Assembly: GCA_013397695.1 (NCBI GenBank)
Contig: VYZI01000127.1
Span: forward strand, 1,584,860 to 1,648,859
DNA length: 64,000 nucleotides
Reading direction: 5' to 3'
Origin: Centropus unirufus
Taxonomy: Eukaryota > Chordata > Aves > Cuculiformes > Centropidae
The position numbers were made by a program, and so were the translations under genes. Under the pieces are notes generated by a model. It was given only the letters and a program-made list of their open reading frames with translations. It was not told the origin of the DNA and searched no databases. Shown here piece after piece: positions 52,870 to 64,000 of the stretch (positions within the stretch are counted from its first letter, which is position 1; every line of letters begins with the position of its first letter).

Positions 52870-54239
52870 CTACGTGTAAACACACATACACAACATTTAC
52901 ATTGCATTTGCTTTGTAACACCAGGGTCATGATAATAAAACCACTTGTCTGCATTCATTTTTATTTAATTAAATGTATATAAATGTAGGCTGCCATGTGT
53001 CATAGCACTCAGTTGATATCCAAGTATTCAAGGCTACTTTTTTCCTTTCGCTTGCATGACAAAGTAATTTTCCTATCTTGCACGGTTCTCATGTAAGTAC
53101 TGTAGATATATAATGAACAATAGTAGTTTCTCGGTGATGTGAGGTGGCTGCTCAAGTTTCTGATCTTTTCCCAACCCTTCTGTTATCCAAATTTCTCAAG
53201 TCAGCAGGTCTCAGTTTGTTATTGAATTCACAGCTGCCTTTCCAGCACTGAAACATTTTGGAAGATACCACTTCACCAGAGGACATGACACCTCTCCAGT
53301 TTATTAACTGAAAATGCACTAGCACAAACGGAAGCTGTTTGGCTGCTCAGCTAACATTTTGAGAGGATGCAAAAAATGCTCAACCAACCAAAAACACTCA
53401 CCCACAACCCCAAAACACACTACCAAATTACATTAGGAAAGGGAAGGATACATTAATAGTTCTGCCTCTCAAGAGCAACTGATTCAAAACTACTAGTCTA
53501 GAAGCTAAGTCTTGAACATGCAGTTCCACCACTCTCATCTAGACAGGCAACTGATACGCCACCCTTCCCTCAATATTTCAGACAGTTAATATTACTTTGA
53601 GAAACCAGGAAAAGAAATAAATAGCAAAAGAGCAAGCAAAAAAAGTACAAAAGTATCTAAATTAACTGACATAAAAACTTCATTAAACCATTCATCATGA
53701 AACTGCATAACTATGAACTGTAATCAGGCACATTGATTTACCTTTCTCAGGCCATTTAAGCACCATAATCATAACTAAGCAATAAGAATTCCCTCACAGC
53801 ATACCTACTTCTGTTGTACAATGCTCACGTCTTGTTATAGCTCTAATAATACTTAAAGCACTTTACATGAAATTCCCTGCAGAAACTGAACATTCAAAGC
53901 CAAAATAAAACAGCTTTCATAGGAGCTGGAAACAACAGAAACATGTGCACAAATTTTCAGTAACAATGATTTATGCAGTGAAAGTTTAAAGAAGCATGCA
54001 GCTTCCCACTAGTCACCAGAGATTAACGCAGTCTCCCAAGAGTGTAAACTGCTGAGACAGGTTGAAAGGAGAAGGTTTTGGTCAAACCACAGAAGAAAAG
54101 ACAACCCTGTTGTTCTGGTGCCACTAGAAGAACCACTTAAAGACAGAAATAGTGAACAAGTGGTAATAATGCGTCTTCTAAGGGAAGAGAAGAAAGTGAG
54201 ATGCACACACCCCAACCCCACACACATTCGGAACAATAC
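52870..54239 (-). other. Intron between exons 60- and 61-equivalents (1.4 kb)
   Basis: Bounded by gtattg and cgtag. AT-rich, with nothing recognised. Confidence 0.9.
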
Positions 54240-54386
54240 CTGTAAAAGTTTCCACCGCATATTAAGATCATCCAGTTGGCGAGACATCTTTAATGATGGA
54301 TAAAGGTCAAGTGGAGACAGCTGACTGGACAAATCATTCACTGTTTTAACTTTCAAGTTGATGGGAGCAATTTCATCTCTAAAAGC
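54240..54386 (-). CDS. UTRN: UTRN exon equivalent to dystrophin exon 60 (end of spectrin-like repeat)
   Basis: This 147-bp phase 0-0 exon encodes 49 residues, starting A-F-R-D-E-I-A-P and ending RQLDDLNMRWKLLQ. It completes the final spectrin-like repeat. The segment NDLSSQLSPLDLYPSLKMSR is the utrophin form; dystrophin differs strongly here. The acceptor has a good pyrimidine tract (ttactcttttag). The donor is gtattg, weaker than the GTAAGT/GTGAGT donors of most neighbours. Length equals the dystrophin exon. Confidence 0.96.
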
Positions 54387-56642
54387 CTAAAAGAGTAAGA
54401 AACACATTTATGTTCAACATACATCTGAGCAGTGCAAAAGCCACCATAAACTCAACATAGCTCTAATTTGCCTGATGCGACAGCTTATACTAAACAACTG
54501 TACACAACTCTGTCCTCCAGCAAAGTAGTTCACTCACTTTAATATTCACATTAACTCCTTCATATCCATCTTTAGAGAAAGACAATATGAAGTTTACCCC
54601 AAATGCCCATATCCAAATTGTGTCCTTACAACAATTTAAGTAAGGTTTTTAGTGGTGCCATATGGCTTTAGTTTCAAAAAGAAATATGCAATGCTCTACC
54701 GGGAGCTTTAACAGTGTAAAGTGTCAAGTGCTCTTGAGAAAAAAAATGTGTTTGGTAACTACAGTTTTCCATTATTAAGCAGATGACAAAAATTCAATTG
54801 AAAAACTATTATTGAATTAGCAAAGCATGAAGGAATTTGTCTTCTAAAGAAAAGGAGTACAACGTTTTACCTGATTAGAACTCTAGATTTAAACTATTAT
54901 AATGATTAAAAAGAAGAAAAAGGTTTATTGAATCACACAGAACTAAATACAGTATTAAGACAAAATTGATGCAAGTTTTAGTTACAGTTGAAAAGACACA
55001 TCAAATGTCTCTTGCTGTGAGCAGTTAAGTGTTCAATCCTATAAAATACTTGATTAAAAATCATGAAACAAGACAAAAACAACTGGAAAAAAATATTTTC
55101 TTTGGACAATTAAATTGTTTACCTCCCTTCAAAACCTCTCTCTCATCAGGCCCAGGAGCAGAAGGCTGCTACTGGCAAGACAAATGGATTTGGCTCCTGG
55201 ACAAGGAGCACGCCCCTATTACTTCAGCAGATGTTTCAGGTTTTCCCACAACAATGAAAGTTTAAGAATTTGCTTTACTCTTCCTTACAGAAAGAGCCAT
55301 CAAGATATGACAAATCACATTTTAAGAAAAGAACAAAGATCTATCTTGTATCAGCATCTAAGGGCTTGCTTTATCATTACTATTAACATGTAAGAAGGGA
55401 GGAGATGCATTACCCACTTCAAATCAACAGCAGCCTAGACATAAGCTCTGATTGCCTTTTTTTTAAGATTTCTGTTCCATTAAAACTGAAAGTAACAACA
55501 GCATTTGGAGAATGAGGATGCTTACGTTGACACATGTGAAATAATGCAGTCCTGCCTTAACTTCATGAGCCCACAAGCTGTATAAAAATAGAGCATGTTT
55601 GCAGATAACTGGTTGCAGGCCATGGGCCTTCATTCTTCTAACACCAACACCCCATGATGCAGACAGTGTCAGGTATGCACTCCCCAGCATCCTCTAATGT
55701 TTTGTCATACTCATTCTTGAGCGTAAAACATGAAAAGTTGAGTTTGTGAAATAGTAGCTTGGTGATAACTGCTAAATTTGCCTGAAATAGCCGTTTCCTG
55801 TATCTACAAGTGTATACCCATGTGTTCTCCCAGAATCCCTGAGATGTACCAGCACTCTTCCAAGCACCATGCTGTTTCCAGTCACCTCTCCTGGGCCACG
55901 TTAGTGACCAAAAGGTGTTCCTTTGTGGAGCTCTGCATTTCTGGGTTTCTACCCAGGCTGTGCAGCTAAACAGGGAACAACTATTACCCATCGTGAGCAG
56001 GACCTTGGGGTACAGAGCCCTGCATGGATGGCTTGGAACCCCGGCGGCAACAACTGGTATGCCCATGAGAACATTACATAGTATTACGTGTTTTTCACTT
56101 TAAAATAATCAGGAAGAGAAGCCCGGTTGAAGTAAAAGCAAATAAATTTTTTCACTAATACAAGCTAAAATAGACAACAGATGTGTGAAGTCTGTGAAAG
56201 TTAAGGAACATAACATTGCGTATATACTTCTGTATGACTGAAAGACCTCTAAATGTTTTTCTAAGAGGAAAGCTATACTTAATAGCCAAACAGATCTGAG
56301 AGCTTACCACTACAAATAGGAGGGGAGGCTACTTTCAACCCCCAGCATGGTACCTGGCTCACCTGACTCATACTGTGGTACCTAGGCAAAGCTCCAAAGA
56401 CATCCGAGGCAGTATTTTAAGGAGGAAATTGAACGAATGTTATTAGCTTGCTAATGTATATTCTTGTGCAGTCACTGCTGACACAGGGAATGTTGTGTTG
56501 TATTGCACTTTGAGACCTCAGATCCAGGCTTTAAAAAGACTTTAAACTGTACATTAGGATTTAAGCATATAATGTATACATATCTAATGGAGGAGTCCGA
56601 CTCTTGCTCTGGCTAAGTATTTCCCAGGAGTTCCACACTTAC
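54387..56642 (-). other. Intron between exons 59- and 60-equivalents (2.3 kb)
   Basis: Bounded by gtaagt and tttag. A minus-strand open frame of 142 codons at 55638-56066 has no recognisable domain and is taken as chance. Confidence 0.88.
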
Positions 56643-56911
56643 TGTAGTTTTCTCAATGTGATCTGGCAATGAATCTATGAGCAAGTCTCCCACAGGTTTC
56701 CAGCCATTCCTCACATTCTCAGCTTCCTTCAAGTCAGCATCAAGGTCATCCATGGCACACTGCAAGTCTTTCAGTTTTTCTAATGCTTTGTCCACTTGCT
56801 TTTGCCAGTTATTGGCACTGGCATTTAGGGTCTCCCATTTCTCTTTTAACTCTGATGACTGCTTACGCATAGCTTTGGCAATCCTCATGGCTTTCTCCTC
56901 AGGGGTCAACT
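56643..56911 (-). CDS. UTRN: UTRN exon equivalent to dystrophin exon 59 (last spectrin-like repeat)
   Basis: This 269-bp exon encodes about 89 residues of a triple-helical spectrin-like repeat, including WETLNASANNWQKQVDKAL, a tract rich in D, L and E heptads, and GWKPVGDLLIDSL. The repeat is part of the rod that spaces the actin-binding head from the dystroglycan-binding tail. The acceptor is ccctttacag just above 56911 and the donor is gtaagt below 56643. The exon enters after the first base of a codon and leaves in phase 0, matching the next exon. The dystrophin counterpart has the same length. Its reading frame is open throughout. The upstream exon is not in the window. Confidence 0.96.
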
Positions 56912-59546
56912 CTGTAAAGGGAAAAAACAGTTAAACTGCTGGGATTTTCTTTGTTATTCATGTCTGGTTAAACAGAGGGTGCTCCTGAAGTACACACTCA
57001 AGACAGCCAGCCTTCATTTGAGTCAACTGATAATTTATTTCAGCAGGTAGCTGGCAGAAGGAAGTCTTCTTGCCATAAGTGAAAGGAACCTTAATCACTC
57101 CTGATGACAAAAATAAAGCTTGATTAGATGACAAAAAACTATTCCTGACTTTCACGTATTAAGACATCAGCAAAACATAGGCAGCTTACTGCTGATTTGT
57201 TATTTTTGGAGGCACAAGGGAAGGAAATAAGACATTATTCCTCTCTTCTGGAAACTGCAACAGGGAATCTGGGGACCATCTAATATGAAGGAAAACAACA
57301 ATACCTCGGCTCTTTGATCACTTACCACCACCTCTCACTCTACCCCCAGGGTATCTCTCCTGTTTCAATTTGCTTACAAAACCCAAGGTGTACAGAGTAC
57401 CACATAGTGAGCAGTCCTGCAGCTGTTAAAAAAAGGTTTTGGAAATTTAAAAGTGTTCAATGAACCTGTTGACTGAAAAAGAGCCAGGCTAAGGGTGAAC
57501 TATTTCTCACAAGTTTCAGGCTCACCTGTCTAAATTCCTTGCAAACTGGCAACAATGGAAATTCCATTCATGTTAGCGAAGACCATAGCCAAAAGGGGTA
57601 CATAACCTCACAAAACAGTCACAGGAGATGATACTGATTATTTCAACAAATTGTCTATTTATAAATCCCTAGTCTCTTCTAAGTCTGGCAAATTAGGAGA
57701 AATCCACACCATAGACATGCTTCAGCCCTCTTTGACAAGAACTGATGCAGCTGGGACCTTATTGCTTCTCCACAACAGATAATTCCTGCAAGCCAGTCAG
57801 ATGGTCAATCAATAAGAGAACACACTGCTTTTCCTTGGTCTTCAATTTGAGACTAAGCAAGACCCAGACAGTCAGTAACCTAAAAAGGAAAACCTAACAC
57901 AACCCCAACAGTTCCAGCTGCTGCTGCTCAGAGGGGCCTTGATGAAAAAAAGTCATGGATGGCTTCTTTCATCAGGAAAGAGTTGCTTCAGTAATGACAA
58001 ACAAAGCCAGTCTTAGAGGAGTCTCCTTCCTCAAAAAAACCTTGCAGTTTCTGCAGGCAGAGAAACAAGTAGAGAAAACTTGATATAATGCAGCAACCAG
58101 AAAACAAAAGAAGGGGAAGAGATGTAGCATACATTGAAAGGAAGCCAACTGTCCTCCTAATAACTCCTATTTAAAGCCCTTGGGAAAGGTTTATCACAGT
58201 ATTCTTGTGATTAAAAATGTAAGTTTTCTATGAATAAACTATACACAATCACGCGAAGATGAAAGCATAATTTTTGTCAGTTTTGTAAAATCTTATTAGC
58301 CCGTATCAGTTTTGATAAATAGACTGATATAACTAGACTACAAATATTAGAAAAGCACATTTAAAGGAGAGGATGTTGCCAAGTGACCAATTGTCGCCCA
58401 AAAGCTCAAGGCACCTAGCTAAGAAGTGGTTACATAAGTGAAAAAAGTCCCACGAATGACAGCCAAAGGAGAATGAGACACAAGCACAATCAACAAGGGA
58501 CATCACCACCAAAGGAAGACAAATACCGAGGCTGCAGGTTGCAGAGCATATTTTGACTTCTATTAGAAAAGCTGTTTCATAAAGAGAATCACTAGAAGAA
58601 AGAGCGGAGCAGAGAGGGACAAAAGAAATTTTGAGCTTACCGATATGTTTTAGTGACTTGATGGGTGTCATAAGCAATCACACATGAGCACTGCTTATGT
58701 GCACCCTGCCTGCAAAGGCAGAGACTAGCCAGGCTTAGGGATACCGCAATGGCAAGAGGGTATTTGAGAAAAGGAATTTGGGAAAGAATAATGGTGACAA
58801 AAGGCTGCAATGCCTAACTAGATGTGAAGGGGTATAAATTATATATCAAGCTCTGGGATACAGAGATGTGGCAGTAACCTACAATTTGCAATACTGACAG
58901 ACCGGAATAAAGATGAAGACCAAAGATAGGTTGTGATAAATTGTACCTTGTCTCTGAATACCAGCAATTCACAGTAGAATAAACTACATCATATGACAAC
59001 ACAGTTCTGGAATGATCTTCACCCCAAGCTTTGCAGAAGCTTTTTAGAAAGAGGGAAATAAAGTCTAAGCTCTAAGGAAAAAAACCCTTTCAGATAAACC
59101 CTGTTTTTTAAGTAAAAAACAACATCTACAAATTTATTATGTAAAGATACTAAAGTAGTTGTTTCTGGAAACATTTAGAATTAGTCACCCTTAAGAATAA
59201 TAATATACCACTGATGAATGAAAAAGAACACCCTACACCCCCACTGACAAAAGAGCTGTGAACAATCTGGAAGCCAAGCTAAATCGCAGCATGCAGGAAA
59301 GTGGCACCTAGTTACAGGGTTCAGTATCATAGGGTACCTCATAGGCTGAGGTGTCCTATGATATTCTCTGTTACAGCTTTGCATTGATGACAAGCAGGTC
59401 TCAGGAATAAAAGCTGCAGGAATTTAAATGAGGATTCAGGGAGCACCCGTAGTTGGAAAATTTTACACAATGAAGGGGAATACTGAGCTTCATTGAAAGG
59501 GAATAGAACATTGCAGGCACGGTACAGGAAGCCTTCTTTGCAGAGA

Positions 59547-59597
59547 ACTAGAGAATCACTGAGGTCGGAAACAACCTCCAAGATCATCAAGTCCGGG
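59547..59597 (-). repeat. CR1 LINE, very short 3' tail
   Basis: The stretch agagaatcactgaggtcgga, followed by caacctccaagatcatcaag, matches the reverse complement of the last 50 or so bases of CR1. Nothing upstream of the element is preserved. Confidence 0.75.
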
Positions 59598-60642
59598 ACA
59601 TTATATGTAGAAACTGGACTAAGTAGAAATTAAATACATGCAAAGCGGCAATCTGCTATTTTATCCAACATCACATGCTTGCATCATCCTTTACCTGTTA
59701 TCACAGCCAAAAACCTACCAAATCTGAATAAAACTGTAGAAAGTTGGAAGGGCTTAACACTTTTAAACTAGAGTAATTAGCAGGTCATTTAAAATGATCA
59801 GTCACTTGTCCAGGACATGCTGAAGCTTTAGTAAGAGCTGAAAATCTTGCAAAAGTTCATGGTTGTTCATAAAGGTACTGAAACAACAAATTCAATGAGT
59901 GATTCTCCATCCAGTAGAAAAGTGGCTGTAGTAATAAATGGGAATAGGGGAAAAGAACAACAGCCTGGCTTTAATTATGAAAATTAGTCACATATTTTGG
60001 GATGGAATTCCAGACTGACAGAGGTGATGCAAGTATCTCAACAGAACTAAAAACCTGAACAGCTTTTAAGACCATTTGTCAAATCAGTGTCATTCTGCAA
60101 GGGTAGCCGCCCTATATTTTACTTGAAAAATATTAACTCATTTTAAGGTTGCTTTATTTTACAAAATCCCTGGAAGTACTTGCAAAGTTGCCCTATATAA
60201 AAAATTTAAACGTTTTTATGAGCCATAAAACTATTTAGCATCTATTCATTTAACAGAGAAATACATCTTTAGAACATCAGGTTTTCCATCGTGAAAACTC
60301 AACTTCCTAATGAACAACACAACATGTTCTCCGAGATGCTGGTTGCAGAGAATAGAATTGTAAACCTCCCCAAAAAGGTAACAGTGAAATTTCTTCTGTA
60401 AGTCTGGAATTCATTTCACTAGTCTGTTCATTGCGTACACTGGTAGACAGTGTTTTGAATGGTATGTAAAACAGCTGCTTGGAACTTAAGAAAAGCCTAT
60501 ATTCACTGGACTAACTGCTTAACAGAGAGAGAGATACTGACTGACCTGGCAGTCAGCAAGAAAGAGCCGTAAAAAAATGTCTGCTTCTGTAGTGGAAAAA
60601 AATTGATTTTAATAAGTACTTTTTGCCACAAAAAAAAGCAAT

Positions 60643-60647
60643 CAATG
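60643..60647. repeat. Target site duplication, left copy (CAATG)
   Basis: Five bases directly before the LTR's TG start, identical to those after its CA end. ERVL elements usually make 5-bp duplications. Confidence 0.85.
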
Positions 60648-60986
60648 TGTCCTGTTTTCAGCTGGCATAATCTTTAATTTTCATCCCACTAGTTGCAGTG
60701 TTTTAGAGTTAATGTGAGAATAATGCTGCTAACACCTATTGTTTTAGTTGTTGTCAGGTAATGTCTATGCTCAGCTGGGACAGAAGTAATTTACTTCCCA
60801 GCAATTGATGGTTTTTAGACTTCATATGAGAAGACTGTGGAAAATACACAGATGTTTTTTGTTGTTGCTAGGAAGTCAAGGACATTTTTGGTTTCTGATG
60901 TTTTGATTATGCACAGCTGCAGAGCCAGGACAGCTAACTCAAACTGGCTAATAGAATATTACATACCATAAGATCATAACACTCAG

Positions 60987-60992
60987 TATAAA
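60987..60992 (+). promoter_or_regulatory. TATA box of the solo LTR
   Basis: TATAAA about 340 bp into the LTR, where related avian ERVL LTRs have their promoter. It points away from UTRN transcription. Whether it is active cannot be told from sequence. Confidence 0.55.
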
Positions 60993-61169
60993 ACCCAGGG
61001 ATTTGGCTGAGGAGTGGGTGAGGTGTTGGGGATGGCAGGTGATCCAAGTTCTACATTCAGTGTTCTGCACTCTGCTATCTTTGCTCTTGTTGTGATCTCT
61101 TTGCTCAGGGCTATCACTGCGCTCCCAGAAACCCATTATTATTATTATTGTATCTTCTTTCATTGTTAT

Positions 61170-61175
61170 ATTAAA
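61170..61175 (+). terminator. Polyadenylation signal of the solo LTR (ATTAAA)
   Basis: ATTAAA lies 3' of the TATA box and the (ATT)n run, at the place where this LTR type carries its poly(A) signal. It is in antisense direction to UTRN and so should not cut the UTRN transcript. Confidence 0.5.
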
Positions 61176-61303
61176 ATTACCTTCACTTCAATTAACAAGT
61201 TTCTCTTTCCTTCTCCGATTTTTCTCTCCATCCCATTGGGTAGGGAGGGGCAAGAAGTCAACTGTGTACTGTTAAGCTACCTGCTACCAGCTGAAGTGCA
61301 GCA

Positions 61304-61308
61304 CAATG
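61304..61308. repeat. Target site duplication, right copy (CAATG)
   Basis: Five bases directly after the LTR's CA end, identical to the left copy. This shows that the LTR ends are original and the insertion is not rearranged. Confidence 0.85.
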
Positions 61309-63691
61309 AATGGAACGAATGGCTTATGTGTCTCTAGCAGAGAAAGTGACATGGAAGGAAAACTTCCAAGCCTGAATTTTACAGCATATACTTTCCTTAT
61401 GCACTCACATATATAGAGAGCACTTACCCAGGAAAGTTATCATGAGAGAAAAGCCTTCTTGCTTAAGCACTTATTGTAGATCTCATATTCCTAAGTCTAG
61501 CAGTTTTGATTCTAAGCAACTTTGCTTGACCTTCATTACGTGGATTTGAACTAGTGATCTCTTTTCATCTTGCCACCACTAGATTAATTTACTTTCACTT
61601 TTACTATACTCCTAATAAAAATATACTAGTATTGGAGCATGCCCTGTCCCTATCCTGTTGTGTCAAACATTGTCTCTTCCTTGGCTTAATCAATCTTGGC
61701 AGTAAAAAAACAGTGGGCAACACAACACTTTTAACCATTATGAACATTTTCATATTATTTGGACAGACACAATGGCACATTGTCAAAGTCCTAAGTGGAA
61801 GAGCCAAAATCATTGCTACCGTTGCATGAATAAGCCTTTTGCACCACTCCAGCAAAAATATTCTCTGGGTTTCTAAAAATCTGAACAGAAAACTTAGTAC
61901 TGATGAGAACGGGAAGTTTAGAGAATAAGCAGCACCTGGTTAATGTGGAAACATGGCAATTAGTCAGACCTCAGGCACTCAACCATGCAAGCATAACCCC
62001 AAATGTCACCTTTTCCTCCTATTCAAATATGTAATTAAAGCAAATAAAAAGCACAATCATTTTCATCTCAGCCCATTTAGATTTTCTTTTATCAAAACCC
62101 AAAGTTAATCAAATCAAAGAAATATAACTAAATAAGAGTGAAACAAGAAAGTCTCTGCAGGACAAAAGACAAATTACCTTTGGACTGCGGAAGACAGAAT
62201 TGCGAAAGTATGGAAAATGAAAGCTGGTAACTTCAAGTATGATGAGTACTTCTGGAAAGGGCCCAGAGAATGGGCTCCAAATAAAAACAAATGAGAAAAA
62301 TGCAAGCAAATATATATTTATGGTTGTTGATATTTCCCAGTGGGTGCTGATGGAGAAGACATAGAAGGACCAAAAAGAAAAAAGGGAAAACAGCTTCTGG
62401 TTAAAAGAGGGAATTAACTTGTCCCATAGTCCAGAAAATGAAAGGTTCTAGCAACCCTGAGAATTTATCCAGCATAACCAGTGTAATTTGCCAATACAAT
62501 CAAAACACATAATACTTTTCATTAAAATGATTCCCCCACTTTGTAATAAATGCTGTGATCCCAAGCCAGTTCACAAGACTTTTGCACAGTGAAAGCCAAA
62601 AGTTTGTCTTGCTCCAGGAACCTAAACCAGGTAGGAATTTTTTTAGTCTGCTCCTGCTACAAAACCAGAAAAAAAAAACAGATATAAAAGTACTGTTACA
62701 GCATCACCAAACTACTATGCCTTCCTCCTATTTTTTTAAGATGAGAGAGTACAAGTGGAGAAAAGGGTATCACCACTGTATCCTAGTTACTCTAGGTAAG
62801 CATCAAATTAATGCAACGTTTCTTTCCAAAGCACTGCAATTGCCAGTTGTAACAGGCTTTCTACTTCTTGCAAAGAACAACAAAGATTTTTTTTTTCTGG
62901 CACAGCATATACAGCAGGTAACTCTTCAGCAAGGCTGTAGGAGACAGATACACATTTCAAAACAAAACAAAGGCAACAATTTTATTCCAAAATAATACAA
63001 AAACAAAGAGGAAATAAAGGCAAGTGAGGGAGCACAAAAGCCAGGTCTAGCCAACTTGGTGGCATCCTATAACACCACAGGACTTAAACAAAAAAAGTGT
63101 ATAGGGAAGAAAACAGGTTAAAGAAGCATCCTTCAGAATATTCATAATAATAAGTTCAGAATATTTTTTTAATATATATATTCTGATATTTCCAACTTGC
63201 TTTCTTGAGGCTCATTTACAATATTTTCAGCTATTTTTGTTCTAGACTATAAGAAAGGAATTTTCTTTCAAACATGGTCCTAACCTTTGACATCTATCAC
63301 TCATCTACATTGCCAGTAGGGCAACTGAGAATTCCTTTGCAGACAAAGCTTTACTGGTTTCTTTAGTCTTTGAAACAAGGTAATAGACAAAACTTAAGAA
63401 GATGGCTTCCACCTGGGAAGGATCTCGTGTTTTAGCTAAAACCAGGTCATAGCAAGTCAAGAATGAATGTAACTCTGCTAATATACCAAGATTCTTGTGG
63501 TTAAAAAGACCCCCAAACAAATAAAATAAACTACTATAGCCTGAGGCCAGTCTGTTTCCAATACTCGGCTGTTAAAAATCCAAGATTAAAACTCCTTTAA
63601 ATTTGCATTACACAGCACTTGGCAAAAAAATAAACCCAAAACAAACAACTTCTTTGAACTTTACTCATTTCACTCCAAGCAGGCAGCCAAT

Positions 63692-63711
63692 ACTCTACAG
63701 AACTCTACAGA
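63692..63711. repeat. 10-bp tandem duplication
   Basis: Two adjacent copies of actctacaga. Too short to interpret. Confidence 0.8.
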
Positions 63712-64000
63712 AAGAGATTCAAGGCTCTACCCAGGTGGACTAAACTTCTAGGGTGACTAAGACATCTATTAAAAAAGATGCTTAGTTTGAGATTCACAGG
63801 GTAATGGCACATTTCTCTGATCTTAAGAAACTCTCAAAAGTCACAAGAGAACAAGCTCCAACTAAAAGAGAGGCAGCAATGTTCAAATTGTTCAAGTAGC
63901 TTCTGAACAAGATTCCACTGACCTCCTGTGCATTACTTGTAATTTTCACACTCAAGACTTTATACTCAACCCAGCTGCGCAGCAGAGAACAAAAAAATAT

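Larger units (their letters stand above)
60648..61303 (+). mobile_element. Solo LTR of an avian ERVL-type endogenous retrovirus
   Basis: The 656-bp element starts TGTCCTGTTTTCAGCTGG and ends GCA, the TG...CA form of an LTR. It is flanked on both sides by the 5-bp direct repeat CAATG (60643-60647 and 61304-61308). Internal landmarks follow the avian ERVL LTR that I remember: gagaataatgctgctaacac, agttgttg, the block agccaggacagctaactcaa, ctggctaatagaatattaca, a TATA box (tataaa at 60987-60992), an (ATT)n run near 61137-61149, attaaa at 61170-61175, and ctccatcccattggg. No internal viral gene is present, so it is a recombined solo LTR, antisense to UTRN. Confidence 0.88.
1..64000 (-). other. 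UTRN: Utrophin gene, C-terminal part (17 exons; both ends off window)
   Basis: Utrophin is the autosomal paralogue of dystrophin. It links cortical actin to beta-dystroglycan, syntrophins and dystrobrevins at the plasma membrane, notably at the neuromuscular junction. Seventeen minus-strand exons between 56911 and 1 join in frame to about 705 codons with no stop. In order they encode the last spectrin-like repeat, WW domain, EF-hand-like region, ZZ finger, syntrophin-binding segment and the start of the coiled coil. I chose utrophin over dystrophin because the block before the coiled coil reads HALIQQYCQTLGG and the WW exon reads PWQRSVSHNK, both utrophin-type. Exon numbers in this annotation are dystrophin equivalents, assigned by length and content; UTRN's own numbering should be about five lower. 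The actin-binding N-terminus and most spectrin repeats lie to the right of the window. Confidence 0.97.
56912..64000 (-). other. Partial intron upstream of the exon-59 equivalent (at least 7.1 kb)
   Basis: The intron ends at 56912 with ctttacag and extends past the right edge. I searched it for the preceding spectrin-repeat exon and found none. It holds a small CR1 tail at about 59547-59597 and the solo ERVL-type LTR at 60648-61303. A plus-strand open frame of 146 codons at 62555-62995 shows no known domain. Confidence 0.82.

Noticed and set aside
55638..56066. Minus-strand open frame of 142 codons
   Set aside because: No domain, no splice-site framing and no similarity to spectrin repeats; it lies in an intron between well-defined exons.
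1..56911. Dystrophin (DMD) instead of utrophin
   Set aside because: The two are similar throughout and share exon lengths, but diagnostic stretches (QQYCQTLGG, PWQRSVSHNK, NDLSSQLSPLDL, LNTTSEVFKQHK, IRVQSLKIG) are the utrophin forms.
61014..61337. Plus-strand open frame of 107 codons
   Set aside because: It lies mostly within the solo LTR; this is non-coding LTR sequence including the (ATT)n run that gives a Tyr run.
61535..61610. tRNA-like T-arm on the minus strand (agttcaaatcc)
   Set aside because: The expected anticodon stem, D arm and acceptor pairing are absent upstream of it.
62555..62995. Plus-strand open frame of 146 codons
   Set aside because: Starts at a GTG, antisense to UTRN, low-complexity lysine and leucine content, no domain recognised. 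Taken as chance.
63305..63520. Possible upstream UTRN exon (minus strand)
   Set aside because: The translation does not look like a spectrin repeat and there is no acceptor and donor pair with the phase needed by the exon at 56643-56911.

Overview
This window is vertebrate nuclear DNA, almost certainly from a bird. The whole 64 kb lies inside one gene, utrophin (UTRN), read from right to left on the minus strand. The protein identity comes from translating short splice-bounded blocks. Together they spell the C-terminal third of utrophin: the last spectrin repeat, WW domain, EF-hand-like region, ZZ zinc finger, syntrophin-binding segment and start of the coiled coil. Residues that separate utrophin from dystrophin (for example [22 protein letters not shown] minus its last residues, and the QQYCQTLGG stretch) match utrophin. 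The bird assignment rests on CR1 LINE fragments with the avian-type 3' end and on a solo ERVL-like LTR of an avian type. No genus can be given.

Layout, in transcription order (high to low coordinates): 17 exons, which by length, phase and content correspond to dystrophin exons 59 to 75. UTRN's own numbers should be about five lower. Every internal length equals the dystrophin exon length as I remember it: 269, 147, 79, 61, 62, 75, 202, 86, 158, 167, 112, 137, 39, 66, 66 and 159 bp. The last exon is cut by the left edge of the window after 232 bp. All junctions are GT-AG and all phases join, giving about 705 uninterrupted codons, so the gene looks functional. The exon upstream of 56911 lies beyond the right edge, and the exons after the one at 1-232 lie beyond the left edge.

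Introns make up about 97% of the window and range from 236 bp to more than 9 kb. They are AT-rich and hold few recognisable repeats: four CR1 fragments, one full-length solo LTR (60648-61303) with a 5-bp target duplication, one (CA)n microsatellite, several short tandem duplications and A-rich tracts. I saw no tRNA, rRNA, CRISPR or independent protein-coding gene. Most open frames in the introns look like chance. The longest (about 163 codons from its first ATG, minus strand, near 23667-24158) is reported as a finding, not as a gene.

Points worth a second look: a very weak 5' splice site on the exon at 612-770, the intact solo LTR, a perfect homeodomain-like palindrome at 33792-33812, a G-quadruplex candidate at 21668-21694, and the lack of a visible short-isoform (Up71-like) first exon in the intron where dystrophin has its Dp71 promoter. 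I found no evidence of a previously undescribed system.
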